Assembly: GCA_049647585.1 (NCBI GenBank)
Contig: JBARXY010000048.1
Span: 1 to 64,000, forward strand
Source of the DNA: JAGQSZ01 sp049647585
GTDB taxonomy: Bacteria; Actinomycetota; Acidimicrobiia; Acidimicrobiales; Microtrichaceae
Length of the DNA: 64,000 nt
Reading direction: 5' to 3'
How positions within the stretch are numbered: position 1 is the first letter of the stretch; every line of letters starts with the position of its first letter. Shown here one piece after another: positions 43,401 through 50,902 of the stretch. The notes under the pieces are model-generated. The model saw only the letters and a list, made by a program, of their open reading frames with translations. It made no database searches and had not been told where the DNA came from. The translations under genes and the position numbers were made by a program.

Positions 43401-43448
43401 GTCAACGATCGCCTGCTGAACCGTGCTGCTCTCTGAGAACCCCGTCAC
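40422..43448 (-). CDS. hsdR: Type I restriction enzyme, R (motor/nuclease) subunit
   Basis: 1008 aa from GTG 43448, which overlaps the hsdS stop (GTGA). The N-terminal PD-(D/E)xK nuclease has FDIVLWVNGFPLVVVETKTP near residue 145. The SF2 translocase has Walker A WHHQGTGKTLL, DEAH box VLVDEAHRTQEG, FGLTGTP and motif VI QAICRTNRRW. The C-terminal helical domain contacts the methylase core. It translocates and cuts unmodified DNA. All motifs are intact. Confidence 0.95.
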   Translation of the reverse strand: MTGFSESSTVQQAIVDRLSSEHTWVYVPGGELDRPLDGVLVQGDVIDALVRLNPLIAEDPDRVDEVLPRIRAAILSADGEGLVAANEVLTTWLRGQQTFHFSGTPSEQHDPVRLIDFEDLSNNTFMVSDEVRFGSPGNQSRFDIVLWVNGFPLVVVETKTPVDSGVSWLNAANDIHNAYEVEHAPFFAPNLLSVATEGRELHYGGVRQPATDWLPWGSTLWNLSLEGWPKVKKCVDSLLDPAVVLRILQSYVLFDRPVVDGTPRQIKLTARYPQVEAVEAIRERVLSDRKRGLVWHHQGTGKTLLQGFAALRLLNDDAVGGPTVLLVMDRIDLVEDVLRQFRTAGLPRMTEAKSKRELRQLLKDDGRGIIVTTIFRFEGADELNARDNVIVLVDEAHRTQEGTLGHDMRTALPNAQWFGLTGTPVTAKDRNTFRLFGDEDDPGWVLNHYSIERSIQDGSSVPIHVEAAPVEYQLAGDALEEAFEALADEENLTDEERDVLASKAAKAKTIYSAPEMVEKMVAHMVDHFYAKVDPLGLKAQIVALDREVCVLYEQELARQLDARDSTDEAAVVMTVSTSKDEPKEWKAKYDLDRSEEEKVRNRFRDHSDPLKFLIVTAKLLTGFDASNEGAMYLARPLKLHTLFQAICRTNRRWTNPVTKQEKRFGLIVDYTGLGDEIAKALRDADPETGGMRPVDVTGLLEELEAALDGLLARFDGIDRSDVGYETLVAAQERIPKGTVRDEFARDFLTAQAMWEFLYPNPVLKPYTDDYKWLAKVYESVKPTKVSDALLWQRLGAKTLELVHGHISDVKVTGTGLDEVVVDEGAIEAIRQLSLPGTAGAHAETLTVGEALDTIAERLRRRMQANEHSVYKRLSERLEQLRRSQLDKASASAEFLRDLLELAQQVTAAEKAEDEGNLDELDSLLPDPHIGALTQIFEEYAPPETPGAIEDIVKDIDEIVRQTRFSGWNETQTGDRVVRKEVRLVLKNRGLPTTGELFDRAYAYIRENY

Positions 43449-44656
43449 GAAGCCAACCCCACCAACTCGTCGTACGAATCCGGAAGCTGATCTCGTCCCA
43501 AGAGAAGCTCCGAAAGCAGAGTCCGCCGCAATTCCAGTAAACCGTTGTGCTCCCGAGTAGCGGAATCTGACACCCGGTCTAGATCGCTTGCCATGCCACA
43601 CGCCGTCTCACGCTCATCATCGCGGAGCAACGGAAGTGGCAGAGCACGCAGCCAGCGGATCGACACGTTGCCCAGCCCCGTCGTGCCGCTGGCTGACTGG
43701 GAAATCCGTCGCTGTACCGATGGCGTCTGCAAGAAGCGGAAGATGAACTCTCTGTCCGCAGGTTCGTGAGGCGTGATAGCGAACTGGAAGGCGGACACTG
43801 AGTGACCCAGCGTGTCCTCTGTGGCCCGGTAGACGTTGCCGATTCGGTCGCGGTTGCCGTTCGTACGGATCACAATCAGCGAGTCCGCACCCAACAGTGG
43901 TATCGAGTCAGGCAGACCGACGACCCACGCTCTCTCGTCCAGCACCAGGCGACCATCAGGCCGTGTGTTCGTGATCTTGATCACGGGAACAGCACCGGGC
44001 CGTTGGACATCCGACTCATCCGCAGCTTTCCACGATGGACCCGAACGAAGTTCAGCAAGGTCACCGAGAGTTTCTGACCCCCTTTCTGCCCCTCCAAGAC
44101 GCTCATCAAGCACCAGGTCCCTACAACGGAGCGCTGATGCGGCAAGTTCATTCGCTCGTAGCACAGCGTCATCGACTGTGGCGAGCAGGTCCACGATGCG
44201 TCGTTGCTCTGGCAGTGGTGGCAGTATCACGGGAGCAGCCAGAAAGACGGACTTGGTTGTGCGGCGGCGTCGTTGGATCGATCCCACAGCGGTCGCGTCG
44301 AAATATGGAGTCAGCAACCCGCTTTCAAGCAGTAGGCCGAAATATCTCGGATCGTGGCCTTTCTTCACTCGGAACGCTTCGTAAACGGGCGAGGTGATAC
44401 CAGGCTCACTTCCCAGCCATTGCCCAACAGCGCCGGTCCAGAGCAGGTACGGGTTATAGACTATATCTGCGGGCTGAAGAACCTTGTACTTGGCCGTGTT
44501 GTCCGTCGCGACGCGCTTGTTGTATACGTCGGTTTGCGGGATAATACCTCGCTTCTCCGTGACGCTTAGCACGAGGGCGGGGCCGGTTTCACCGGCTCGC
44601 TCATCTACCGACTCCAGAGCCGCGTCGAGGGTCCCCTCTTTCCACCCATCAGGCAT
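43445..44656 (-). CDS. hsdS: Type I restriction enzyme, S (specificity) subunit
   Basis: 403 aa. Two target-recognition domains (residues about 1-150 and 205-350) each followed by a conserved helix (LPPLPEQRRIVDLLATVDDAVL and DDERETACGMASDLDRVSD). It determines the bipartite DNA site. The TRDs set specificity, which cannot be predicted here. The start overlaps the hsdM stop by 8 bases. Confidence 0.93.
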   Translation of the reverse strand: MPDGWKEGTLDAALESVDERAGETGPALVLSVTEKRGIIPQTDVYNKRVATDNTAKYKVLQPADIVYNPYLLWTGAVGQWLGSEPGITSPVYEAFRVKKGHDPRYFGLLLESGLLTPYFDATAVGSIQRRRRTTKSVFLAAPVILPPLPEQRRIVDLLATVDDAVLRANELAASALRCRDLVLDERLGGAERGSETLGDLAELRSGPSWKAADESDVQRPGAVPVIKITNTRPDGRLVLDERAWVVGLPDSIPLLGADSLIVIRTNGNRDRIGNVYRATEDTLGHSVSAFQFAITPHEPADREFIFRFLQTPSVQRRISQSASGTTGLGNVSIRWLRALPLPLLRDDERETACGMASDLDRVSDSATREHNGLLELRRTLLSELLLGRDQLPDSYDELVGLAS

Positions 44657-46145
44657 AGCCCGCCGCTTTCAGTCGCTGGCTGAGTAGCACCTCGGCGTCC
44701 CGCAGTGCGATCTGTGCGTCGGCCAGTTCGGACAGCGCGTCCTCAACGCTGAGCACGGCTTCGACCTCACCACGTAGGTAGCGAGAGACGTTCAAGTCCC
44801 AACCGTTCTCCTTGATTTCGGCGTGTTCCACAAGTCGAACCCGTACGTCACCTTCACCGTCCGGACCATCTCCAGTACGAAAGGCTTCGATGGTGGCTTG
44901 GATATCGTCCTCGCTCATGTGGTTCTGGTTGCGTCCAGCGGTGTAGCGCTCGCTGGCGTCTACGAACAACACACAATCCTTGCGACTCTTTGGCTTCTTC
45001 GCTCGAAATATCAGGAGGCAGGCGGGGATGGACGTTGAGTAGAAGAGGTTCGGCGGCAAGCCGACCACGGCGTCCAACTCGTCGCTTTCGATCAGGCACT
45101 GCCGAATGGCAGCTTCTGAGCCGCCACGGAAAAGGATTCCGTGAGGCATGACCACACCGACCCTCCCAGTTCGTGGGTCCATTGAGGCAAGCATGTGCTG
45201 GACCCATGCGTAGTCACCATTTCCCGCTGGAGGCACTCCACAAGCTGCTCGGGGGTCAGTCGCCCAGGTTTCAGCACCCCAGTTGCTGAGACTAAACGGT
45301 GGGTTGGCGATGACTACATCGAATTTCTCGATGTCGCCGGTCGGGGTGCGGTGTTTGGGGTCGCGCAGCGTGTCGCCACGCAGAATCGAAAAGTCTTCAA
45401 TGTTGTGGATGTAGAGGTTCATTCGGGCGATGGCCGACGTGGTGAGGTTTACTTCTTGTCCACGTAGGCGCAGGGTCCGCGGGTCGCCGCCCTTCCCCTT
45501 CACCGCCCCGACTGTCTCTACAAGCATTCCCCCTGAGCCGCAGGCGGGGTCATAAATTGTTTCACCTTCGGTCGGCGCAAGCAGATGGACCAAGAGATGC
45601 ACCACCTCTCTAGGCGTAAAGAATTCCCCGGCCTTCTTCCCAGAGGCGTCAGCGAACTCCCGCAGCAGGTACTCGTACGCTTGACCAAGCGAATCGTTGG
45701 TGACGTGTTCAGGGTTCAACCTAAGAGAGTCGAAGCTGTCTATCAAATTCAGCAAATTTGCTTCGGGCAGCCGATCCTTGTTTCCCCAGGCAACGTCACC
45801 GAACACGCCAGCGAGCTTCTGGTGATTCGCTTCCTGCAACCGGTCCAGCAACTTTTGCAACGCACTACCGACGTTGGTGCTGACCTTCTTCAAATCGTAC
45901 CAATGGCATCCTTCAGGAATTGCGAACCTGTGGTAGTCCGCCGCCTCTTCAGCAAGTACATCTTCACCAAAGTCTTCAATGGCCTGGGCGTGTTCCCACG
46001 TCCACGTATCGCTAATCCACTTCAGGAACAGAACCGGGAATACGTACGCCTTGAAATCGCTCGGATCGACGGGGCCACGGAGCGCGTTGGCTGCTGCCCA
46101 GAGCCGGGATTCGAGTTCTTGGAGTGTGAGTTTGCTGTTTGTCAT
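44649..46145 (-). CDS. hsdM: Type I restriction-modification DNA methyltransferase, M subunit
   Basis: 498 aa from ATG 46145 (MTNSKLTLQELESRLW). N-terminal HsdM_N helical domain; SAM motif DPACGSGGMLVET near residue 207; catalytic NPPFSLSNW near 285, the N6-adenine class. A longer frame to 46178 lacks family similarity. Together with HsdS it methylates adenine in the recognition sequence and protects host DNA. Confidence 0.95.
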   Translation of the reverse strand: MTNSKLTLQELESRLWAAANALRGPVDPSDFKAYVFPVLFLKWISDTWTWEHAQAIEDFGEDVLAEEAADYHRFAIPEGCHWYDLKKVSTNVGSALQKLLDRLQEANHQKLAGVFGDVAWGNKDRLPEANLLNLIDSFDSLRLNPEHVTNDSLGQAYEYLLREFADASGKKAGEFFTPREVVHLLVHLLAPTEGETIYDPACGSGGMLVETVGAVKGKGGDPRTLRLRGQEVNLTTSAIARMNLYIHNIEDFSILRGDTLRDPKHRTPTGDIEKFDVVIANPPFSLSNWGAETWATDPRAACGVPPAGNGDYAWVQHMLASMDPRTGRVGVVMPHGILFRGGSEAAIRQCLIESDELDAVVGLPPNLFYSTSIPACLLIFRAKKPKSRKDCVLFVDASERYTAGRNQNHMSEDDIQATIEAFRTGDGPDGEGDVRVRLVEHAEIKENGWDLNVSRYLRGEVEAVLSVEDALSELADAQIALRDAEVLLSQRLKAAGYA

Positions 46146-46205
46146 GGCCGGTCCGGTCGCGTCTAGAGGGCAATACAAAGTTCTCGTGACCAGCCCGCAA
46201 GACCG

Positions 46206-46586
46206 TTACACGTTCCGCCGTGACGAGATGGCCGTCACACCAAGAATGCCAGTCGTGTAGGCCACTGGGCGGGACCCCTTGGTCCAGCCGACTACTGAAG
46301 CCGCTTTGTCTTCGTTCGTGCCGTGGCTGCGATGCGTGTGACGGACTTCTGCCGTTGGACCGAGGATGGTCTTGGCGAGCTTGTCGAGTTCGGTCAGCAG
46401 GTCGGTGATGGCGTACTTCGCTTGGGTGTAGTCGTAGATCGTTGGGTCCCCGTCGTCGGCACGTAGGCCGAGAGGTGCCGGTGGGGGCGGTTCCTCGGGG
46501 ACTGGGACTTCCACGGGTTGAGCGGGACGCTGTTGCTTCGTATTCGCTGTTGCGTCGGCGGCACCGTCTACGGCTGCGAGCCACAT
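46206..46586 (-). CDS. Hypothetical protein fragment upstream of hsdM
   Basis: Up to 126 aa. A Pro-rich stretch (VEVPVPEEPPPPAPL) precedes a helical segment (AKYAITDLLTELDKLAKTILG). The upstream edge is abrupt: the first residues overlap a transposase remnant at 46571-46630 in another frame, so the original 5' end of this gene may have been replaced. It lies 60 bases before hsdM on the same strand and may be the first gene of the restriction operon. No function recognised. Confidence 0.5.
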   Translation of the reverse strand: MWLAAVDGAADATANTKQQRPAQPVEVPVPEEPPPPAPLGLRADDGDPTIYDYTQAKYAITDLLTELDKLAKTILGPTAEVRHTHRSHGTNEDKAASVVGWTKGSRPVAYTTGILGVTAISSRRNV

Positions 46587-46630
46587 TGATCACGTCTTCC
46601 CGGAACTCACGGGCATAGGCCCTGGGCATG
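46571..46630 (-). pseudogene. IS3-family transposase orfA remnant (N-terminal 20 codons)
   Basis: ATG 46630 behind GGAAGGA encodes MPRAYAREFREDVINVARSR, the standard start of actinobacterial IS3 OrfA helix-turn-helix proteins; similarity then stops abruptly. It marks a past IS insertion followed by deletion at the upstream edge of the restriction operon. Confidence 0.65.
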
Positions 46631-47071
46631 ATGAACATCCTTCCATCAGCACCTCGCGGCTCCACACTTCAGATGTCACCGGATCGTGCACCAGTCCTGG
46701 ATCTCGAGGAGGTCTTGCGGGACGAACGCAGCCTCTTCGGGTGCCACAGCGGGCATGCGACCCTATTCGGGCACACCGAAGTGGGATGCAATCGCGGATT
46801 CTCCGCGACCCAGGACTTTCGTCGGGCCATCATTTCTCTGCCGGGAGATGCTCTCCAGCGGTCGCAGGCGAGAGTCAAGCCCTCCACAACTATCGCTGAG
46901 AAGCGGACTGACCCGGGAGGAGGTTCCCCTGATTCCGACCGGCTACCACTCCTACATGTGTGAGTTGGGCGAGGTCGATGATCTCGCGTACTTCGGTCTG
47001 CACTGTCCCCGAACAGCAGCTCGTAGCGGGACGAACTCGAGCGTCGCACGCTGGAGCGGCAACAGGTGTGT
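46631..47071. other. Intergenic, probably degenerate DNA
   Basis: No full gene supported. The first about 50 bases belong to the IS3 remnant upstream region. A short plus-strand stretch (about 46910-47010, EEVPLIPTGYHSYMCELGEVDD) has strong third-position GC but no start or ribosome site; it may be a gene fragment. The minus strand also has broken, protein-like frames with stops. Confidence 0.5.
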
Positions 47072-48928
47072 TCAGCCGTTCAGCCGACCGAACGTCAACA
47101 TCCCCGATCGACCGACTGCAATAAACTGCCGTTGATCTCGGGATACGGCGACACCCAGAACGTCGTCGGAAATCGCAACTAGAGGTTCCTTGGATATTCC
47201 TCCGATGTTCGCGAACTCGACTGCGCCGCTTTCGCCCACAACGACGAATCCTTCGCCGACAGCAGCGAAATCCTCGACATCATCACCGTAGATTGACAGT
47301 GCGTCATCCTCGCCTTCTGCAGTCGGCATAAGCCAGAGTCCACCATCACCGCCGACAATAAGCTCACTTCGCCGTGTGTCGAAGCTGACCTGCCGTACAT
47401 CCGAGATCGACGACTCGATAGTTACCCCGGGAGCGCGTTCAGGTCCTGACCCAAACGGCTGGACAGTACCTCCGTCAGTGACCACATAGAGACTCTCGCC
47501 ATTCGACGTCATTCGCCAGACCGTGCCGGGCCCGGATCTCGTCTGCACGGGCTCTGCGCCTCCGCCCAGGTCATACCAGCGCAGCTGAGATGGGGCGCTA
47601 TCGGCGTCATCCTCTGGGGAGGAGGCCGTGACAAGGGTCCGTCCGTCATCGACGAACTCAACTGCGAACACCCGCTCACCCGGTGCTGGGTAAAAACTTT
47701 GGGGTGTGCACTGTTGGGTATCCCATATGAATGCGGCACCAGCGTTGGATGCGATCGCTAGCAGCACTCCGTTCGGGCTCCACTTCATATCTACGTAAAG
47801 CGGGTTGAATCCTTCTCCAACATGGATGTCGCAAAGTAGTCCATTGTTGGCAGATGCCCATATGCGTATGCTTGTCGCGCCGTTAGTGGCGAACTTGGTT
47901 CCGTCCGGAGCGAAGGTAACGCTGTAGACATCCGCGTCTTCAACACCAAATCTTGACGGCAATTCTCGTCGGAGATCGTCGTGTCGAGCGGGAACACTGG
48001 CTTCAACTGTGACGTTCGGACGCGTGGCCTCCGAACGGGGGGCGAGTGTGCTCGGCGGGAGTGTTGTTGCGACGACGGATGTAGTCCTGGATGTTTTGGC
48101 AACGGCGCCTGACTTGGCGCCCAGGTTGCCATCGGGTGCAGCGTTCCAGACGACTGCCCCGATTGCGATAGTAACAACGGACACCGCGATGAGGACGATG
48201 ACGTATCTAAGTCGCTTAAACAGGTACCACAAGGCCACCGCCCGCCGGCAGATCAACGACCAGGCCTGTCCGAGATACGCTCGAAGCCGCCGAATCGGAG
48301 GGAGCATCCGTGCGACTAAGGGTTCTGAATCGGGTGCCCCGCCAGCGACCGTCGTCAAACGCGCTGTTCCGTAGGTTCTGACTACGAGGGTGAGGAGCGC
48401 CACCAATAACAACGACACAGCGACAATGGCTAGATACCGCACAAGAGCCGGCAGGCCACCGAGGGCACCAGGCCGCACATCCACGGCGGCATCAGGGAGC
48501 GGTCCCTTCATTTTGTCCAGCTCAAGCTCCTCGATGAGGCGGGCACGCCGCTTCTGCCACGTCTCAAGTGCACCTGATGACGAAGGACCCGCCGATAGAC
48601 TGCCGGTGCCAACACCCACTTCGTTGGTCGCTGATCCATCCCCCTGTGAGCTGGCCGATAGGATCTGGAGCAGAATTTCGTCCTGGTAGATGAGATGCTC
48701 CTCCTGCAGCTGCGCCACTTCGTGATCATGGAGGTTCCACTCTTGGAGGGCCTCGAATCCATCGTTGAGCTTCGCCGGATCAGGTGCCAATACCGTGCCA
48801 AATGCCACTGTAACGACGACCGCTGTGAGGATTGATACACCAATGAGGCCGAGGTTGCGCTCTAGCCATACCGCAGCTCGATGGGCGTTTTCTGCACCGT
48901 TCGACGACTCGAATTCATTCGCTGGCAT
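47072..48928 (-). CDS. Membrane-anchored beta-propeller (WD40-like) protein
   Basis: 618 aa. Three membrane segments (about residues 24-48, 160-185, 236-262); a helical, coiled-coil-prone region (residues 52-75, 120-140) between the first two; a basic loop before the third; a Thr/Ser-rich linker (SRTTSVVATTLPPS). The C-terminal 290 residues form WD40-type blades (VYSVTFAPDGTKFATNGATSIRIW; VDMKWSPNGVLLAIAS; VFAVEFVDDGRTLVTAS). Resembles the sensor halves of actinobacterial signalling or conflict proteins from which an effector domain is absent. No partner gene is adjacent. Function unknown. Confidence 0.78.
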   Translation of the reverse strand: MPANEFESSNGAENAHRAAVWLERNLGLIGVSILTAVVVTVAFGTVLAPDPAKLNDGFEALQEWNLHDHEVAQLQEEHLIYQDEILLQILSASSQGDGSATNEVGVGTGSLSAGPSSSGALETWQKRRARLIEELELDKMKGPLPDAAVDVRPGALGGLPALVRYLAIVAVSLLLVALLTLVVRTYGTARLTTVAGGAPDSEPLVARMLPPIRRLRAYLGQAWSLICRRAVALWYLFKRLRYVIVLIAVSVVTIAIGAVVWNAAPDGNLGAKSGAVAKTSRTTSVVATTLPPSTLAPRSEATRPNVTVEASVPARHDDLRRELPSRFGVEDADVYSVTFAPDGTKFATNGATSIRIWASANNGLLCDIHVGEGFNPLYVDMKWSPNGVLLAIASNAGAAFIWDTQQCTPQSFYPAPGERVFAVEFVDDGRTLVTASSPEDDADSAPSQLRWYDLGGGAEPVQTRSGPGTVWRMTSNGESLYVVTDGGTVQPFGSGPERAPGVTIESSISDVRQVSFDTRRSELIVGGDGGLWLMPTAEGEDDALSIYGDDVEDFAAVGEGFVVVGESGAVEFANIGGISKEPLVAISDDVLGVAVSRDQRQFIAVGRSGMLTFGRLNG

Positions 48929-49261
48929 TTAATGATCTCCCCCTCGCGACCGCGCGTTGGCCGAACCCCAATCAGCTAAACAGTAGATCATGGCTAGCGT
49001 TAGAAACGATCCAGTTTGTGTGGCGGCTTGCAGGTCATTTCTGGAGCTGAAGAGACTGAAGTGAGTAGTCCTGCGGTGATCGGCCGAGTGACCTCCTGCG
49101 CGTCGAAATACCGGTGAGTCTCCATGGCCGGAGCCAAGAACAGTACTAACAGTCACTTGCCCTGTAGCGCTGCAGTCTTTGCGGTTGGCAACAGATCGCC
49201 AACGAAGCGGACATCGCCTCTCGCTGTGTTCGCCTCTAGCGGTAAGGACCAAGGGGGCGAC
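48929..49261. other. Intergenic between the propeller gene and bldD, no supported gene
   Basis: The long minus-strand frame here has codon use unlike neighbouring genes and no ribosome site. The upstream region of the propeller gene should hold its promoter, but I see no convincing boxes. Confidence 0.5.
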
Positions 49262-49402
49262 GTGGCGATAGTCGGCTCGGGCCCGGACGTGGACATCAGA
49301 CCGATCGGGTCTTATTGGCAGGACCTGATCAACGAGAAACGCGATCGACTCGCCGATCCCGGAGACCCAGACTTCATTCTTTCGGGCCAGGAGCTGAAAT
49401 AA
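49262..49402 (+). CDS. Possible small protein, 46 aa
   Basis: GTG 49262 preceded by AAGGGGGCGAC, a strong ribosome site. The product is acidic and compact (DVDIRPIGSYWQDLINEKRD then GDPDFILSGQELK) and its codons have high third-position GC. The frame extends upstream to 49124, but that part is not protein-like. It is convergent with bldD (38 bases between ends). No family recognised. Confidence 0.35.
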   Translation: MAIVGSGPDVDIRPIGSYWQDLINEKRDRLADPGDPDFILSGQELK

Positions 49403-49439
49403 CCGGCGTGACAACCCACGACCGGCGAGCCATCTGGTT

Positions 49440-49973
49440 TCAGAGTGTCGTCGTGGCCGAGTTCGGAACTGCGTCCAGACGCAGACCCAACTCGCCGAGG
49501 CGGCCGTCGGCCACCTCTTCGTTCACACCCAGGATGCAGGCGATCGCCCGCATGTCGTCCCGGCGGATAGTAAGTACTCGACCGTTGAAATCCTGGCGTT
49601 GCACCTGGATCATCCGCACATATCGCGACAGCATCTGCGACTCGGCGTCGTTCAACTGCTCAAGGCGTGTCAGGTCGATGCGCGTTCCACCATCGGCGAC
49701 ATCACGCCGGGTGGCTGGATCCTCTTCACTGCCGTTGTCAGATCCGGGAAGCAACTGGTCGACGGGCACGCGATAGAACTTCGCCAGTCGCGCCAGCCGA
49801 GGTACCGATATTGCCCGCTCGCCACGCTCATATGCGCCGAGGACGCTCGCCTTGAACTCCTGATCGGAAATCGCCTCGACCTCCTGGAGCGACAGTCGCT
49901 TCTGACGGCGAATGTGTCGAAGACGATCTCCTACGGCACGTCCATAAGTACTGTCAGTGACATCCGCGTCCAT
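49440..49973 (-). CDS. bldD: BldD-like transcription regulator (c-di-GMP binding)
   Basis: About 177 aa from ATG 49973 (ATG 49988 also possible). Residues about 8-75 form an XRE-type HTH (GDRLRHIRRQKRLSLQEVEAI; GAYERGERAISVPRLARLAKFYRVPVDQLLPG). The C-terminal domain has RQD-x8-RRDD (RQDFNGRVLTIRRDD), matching the RxD-x8-RxxD c-di-GMP signature of Streptomyces BldD, whose dimer is glued by tetrameric c-di-GMP to repress development genes. The linker is longer than in Streptomyces (GSEEDPATRRDVADGG). It lies next to rsmE on the same strand. Confidence 0.85.
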   Translation of the reverse strand: MDADVTDSTYGRAVGDRLRHIRRQKRLSLQEVEAISDQEFKASVLGAYERGERAISVPRLARLAKFYRVPVDQLLPGSDNGSEEDPATRRDVADGGTRIDLTRLEQLNDAESQMLSRYVRMIQVQRQDFNGRVLTIRRDDMRAIACILGVNEEVADGRLGELGLRLDAVPNSATTTL

Positions 49974-50093
49974 TCCCACCGGTCTCATCTCCCTGCTTCC
50001 GCCGTCCCTCACGCTGCGTGAGCTTAGCGGCTGCACGATCCATGTCACTCTGAGTCATATTGATGGCCGGAGCGATGGGAGATTGTGCCCATC

Positions 50094-50894
50094 TCAGCAC
50101 TCTCGGTGACATTGACTGCTCTCGCCGAGCAATCCGGCACGCAGAGCTGCCATCTGGGTGGCGGCAGCTATCGCTGCTGTCTCGGCACGCAGAATCGTTG
50201 GCCCGAGACTGATTCGCTCACCCAGAGTCACCTCGGAGGGATCCCAACCTCCCTCGGGACCGATCAGCACGACAGTGTCAGTGCTTCTAATTGGACGTCC
50301 TCCAGCGTCGGCGAGAACTACCCCGGCGCCCACGTTCCCATCATTGCAATCGCCGTCATCACGACGCCCATCGGTTCCGTGACCGCCCAACAGGGTCCCT
50401 AGATCACCGAACTCGACCAACGGCTGGTGCAGCCGCCGGGACTGGGCGCAGGCTTCCAGCGCGATCTTTCGCAGCCTGGGTATCTGGCGGTCAACCTTCG
50501 CCTCATCCCACCTGGCAACCGAGTTACGCGCTTGGAACAACACGATCCGATCGATCCCCAACTCGGTGAGCTTCTGTACGACCATTTCGGGCTTGGATGC
50601 CTTGGCTAGGGCCACACCTACGCTCAACCGGGGTTCCGGAGGAAGCTCGAGGCCATCCTGCCCGGTCGTCACCAGATTCTTCGATCCATCGAACTCACAG
50701 AGTGCCCAGCCGCCCACACCGTCGCTCGCACAGACCGTTTCGCCGTTACGGAGCCGCAACACCCTGAATAGGTGGTGCAGTGCCTCATCATCGAGTCGAG
50801 GGTCGGACACGTCGTCGACCAGAACCTGGGTCGAGGCCTGCAGCCAGGGGGAATCTCCAGTGGACCCCGGGCTAACCCCAGCGGGGTTGTTCAC
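50094..50894 (-). CDS. rsmE: 16S rRNA (uracil-1498-N3)-methyltransferase RsmE
   Basis: 266 aa, GTG start 8 bases after the dnaJ stop. N-terminal PUA-like region (HHLFRVLRLRNGETVCASDG) and C-terminal SPOUT methylase with the trefoil-knot SAM motifs LIGPEGGW and LGPTILRAETAAIAA. A Gly/Asp-rich insertion (residues about 175-195, HGTDGRRDDGDCNDGN) is unusual. Position after dnaJ is conserved in actinobacteria. Confidence 0.94.
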   Translation of the reverse strand: MNNPAGVSPGSTGDSPWLQASTQVLVDDVSDPRLDDEALHHLFRVLRLRNGETVCASDGVGGWALCEFDGSKNLVTTGQDGLELPPEPRLSVGVALAKASKPEMVVQKLTELGIDRIVLFQARNSVARWDEAKVDRQIPRLRKIALEACAQSRRLHQPLVEFGDLGTLLGGHGTDGRRDDGDCNDGNVGAGVVLADAGGRPIRSTDTVVLIGPEGGWDPSEVTLGERISLGPTILRAETAAIAAATQMAALRAGLLGESSQCHREC

Positions 50895-50902
50895 CCGCTG
50901 AC

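Noticed and set aside
46012..46665. 217-residue minus-strand frame across the hsdM start
   Set aside because: Only its first 20 codons (IS3 OrfA remnant) look like protein; the rest is antisense or out of frame with hsdM and a hypothetical gene.
48929..49414. 161-residue minus-strand frame ending next to the propeller gene
   Set aside because: Codon use and composition unlike neighbouring genes, no ribosome site and no conserved pattern.
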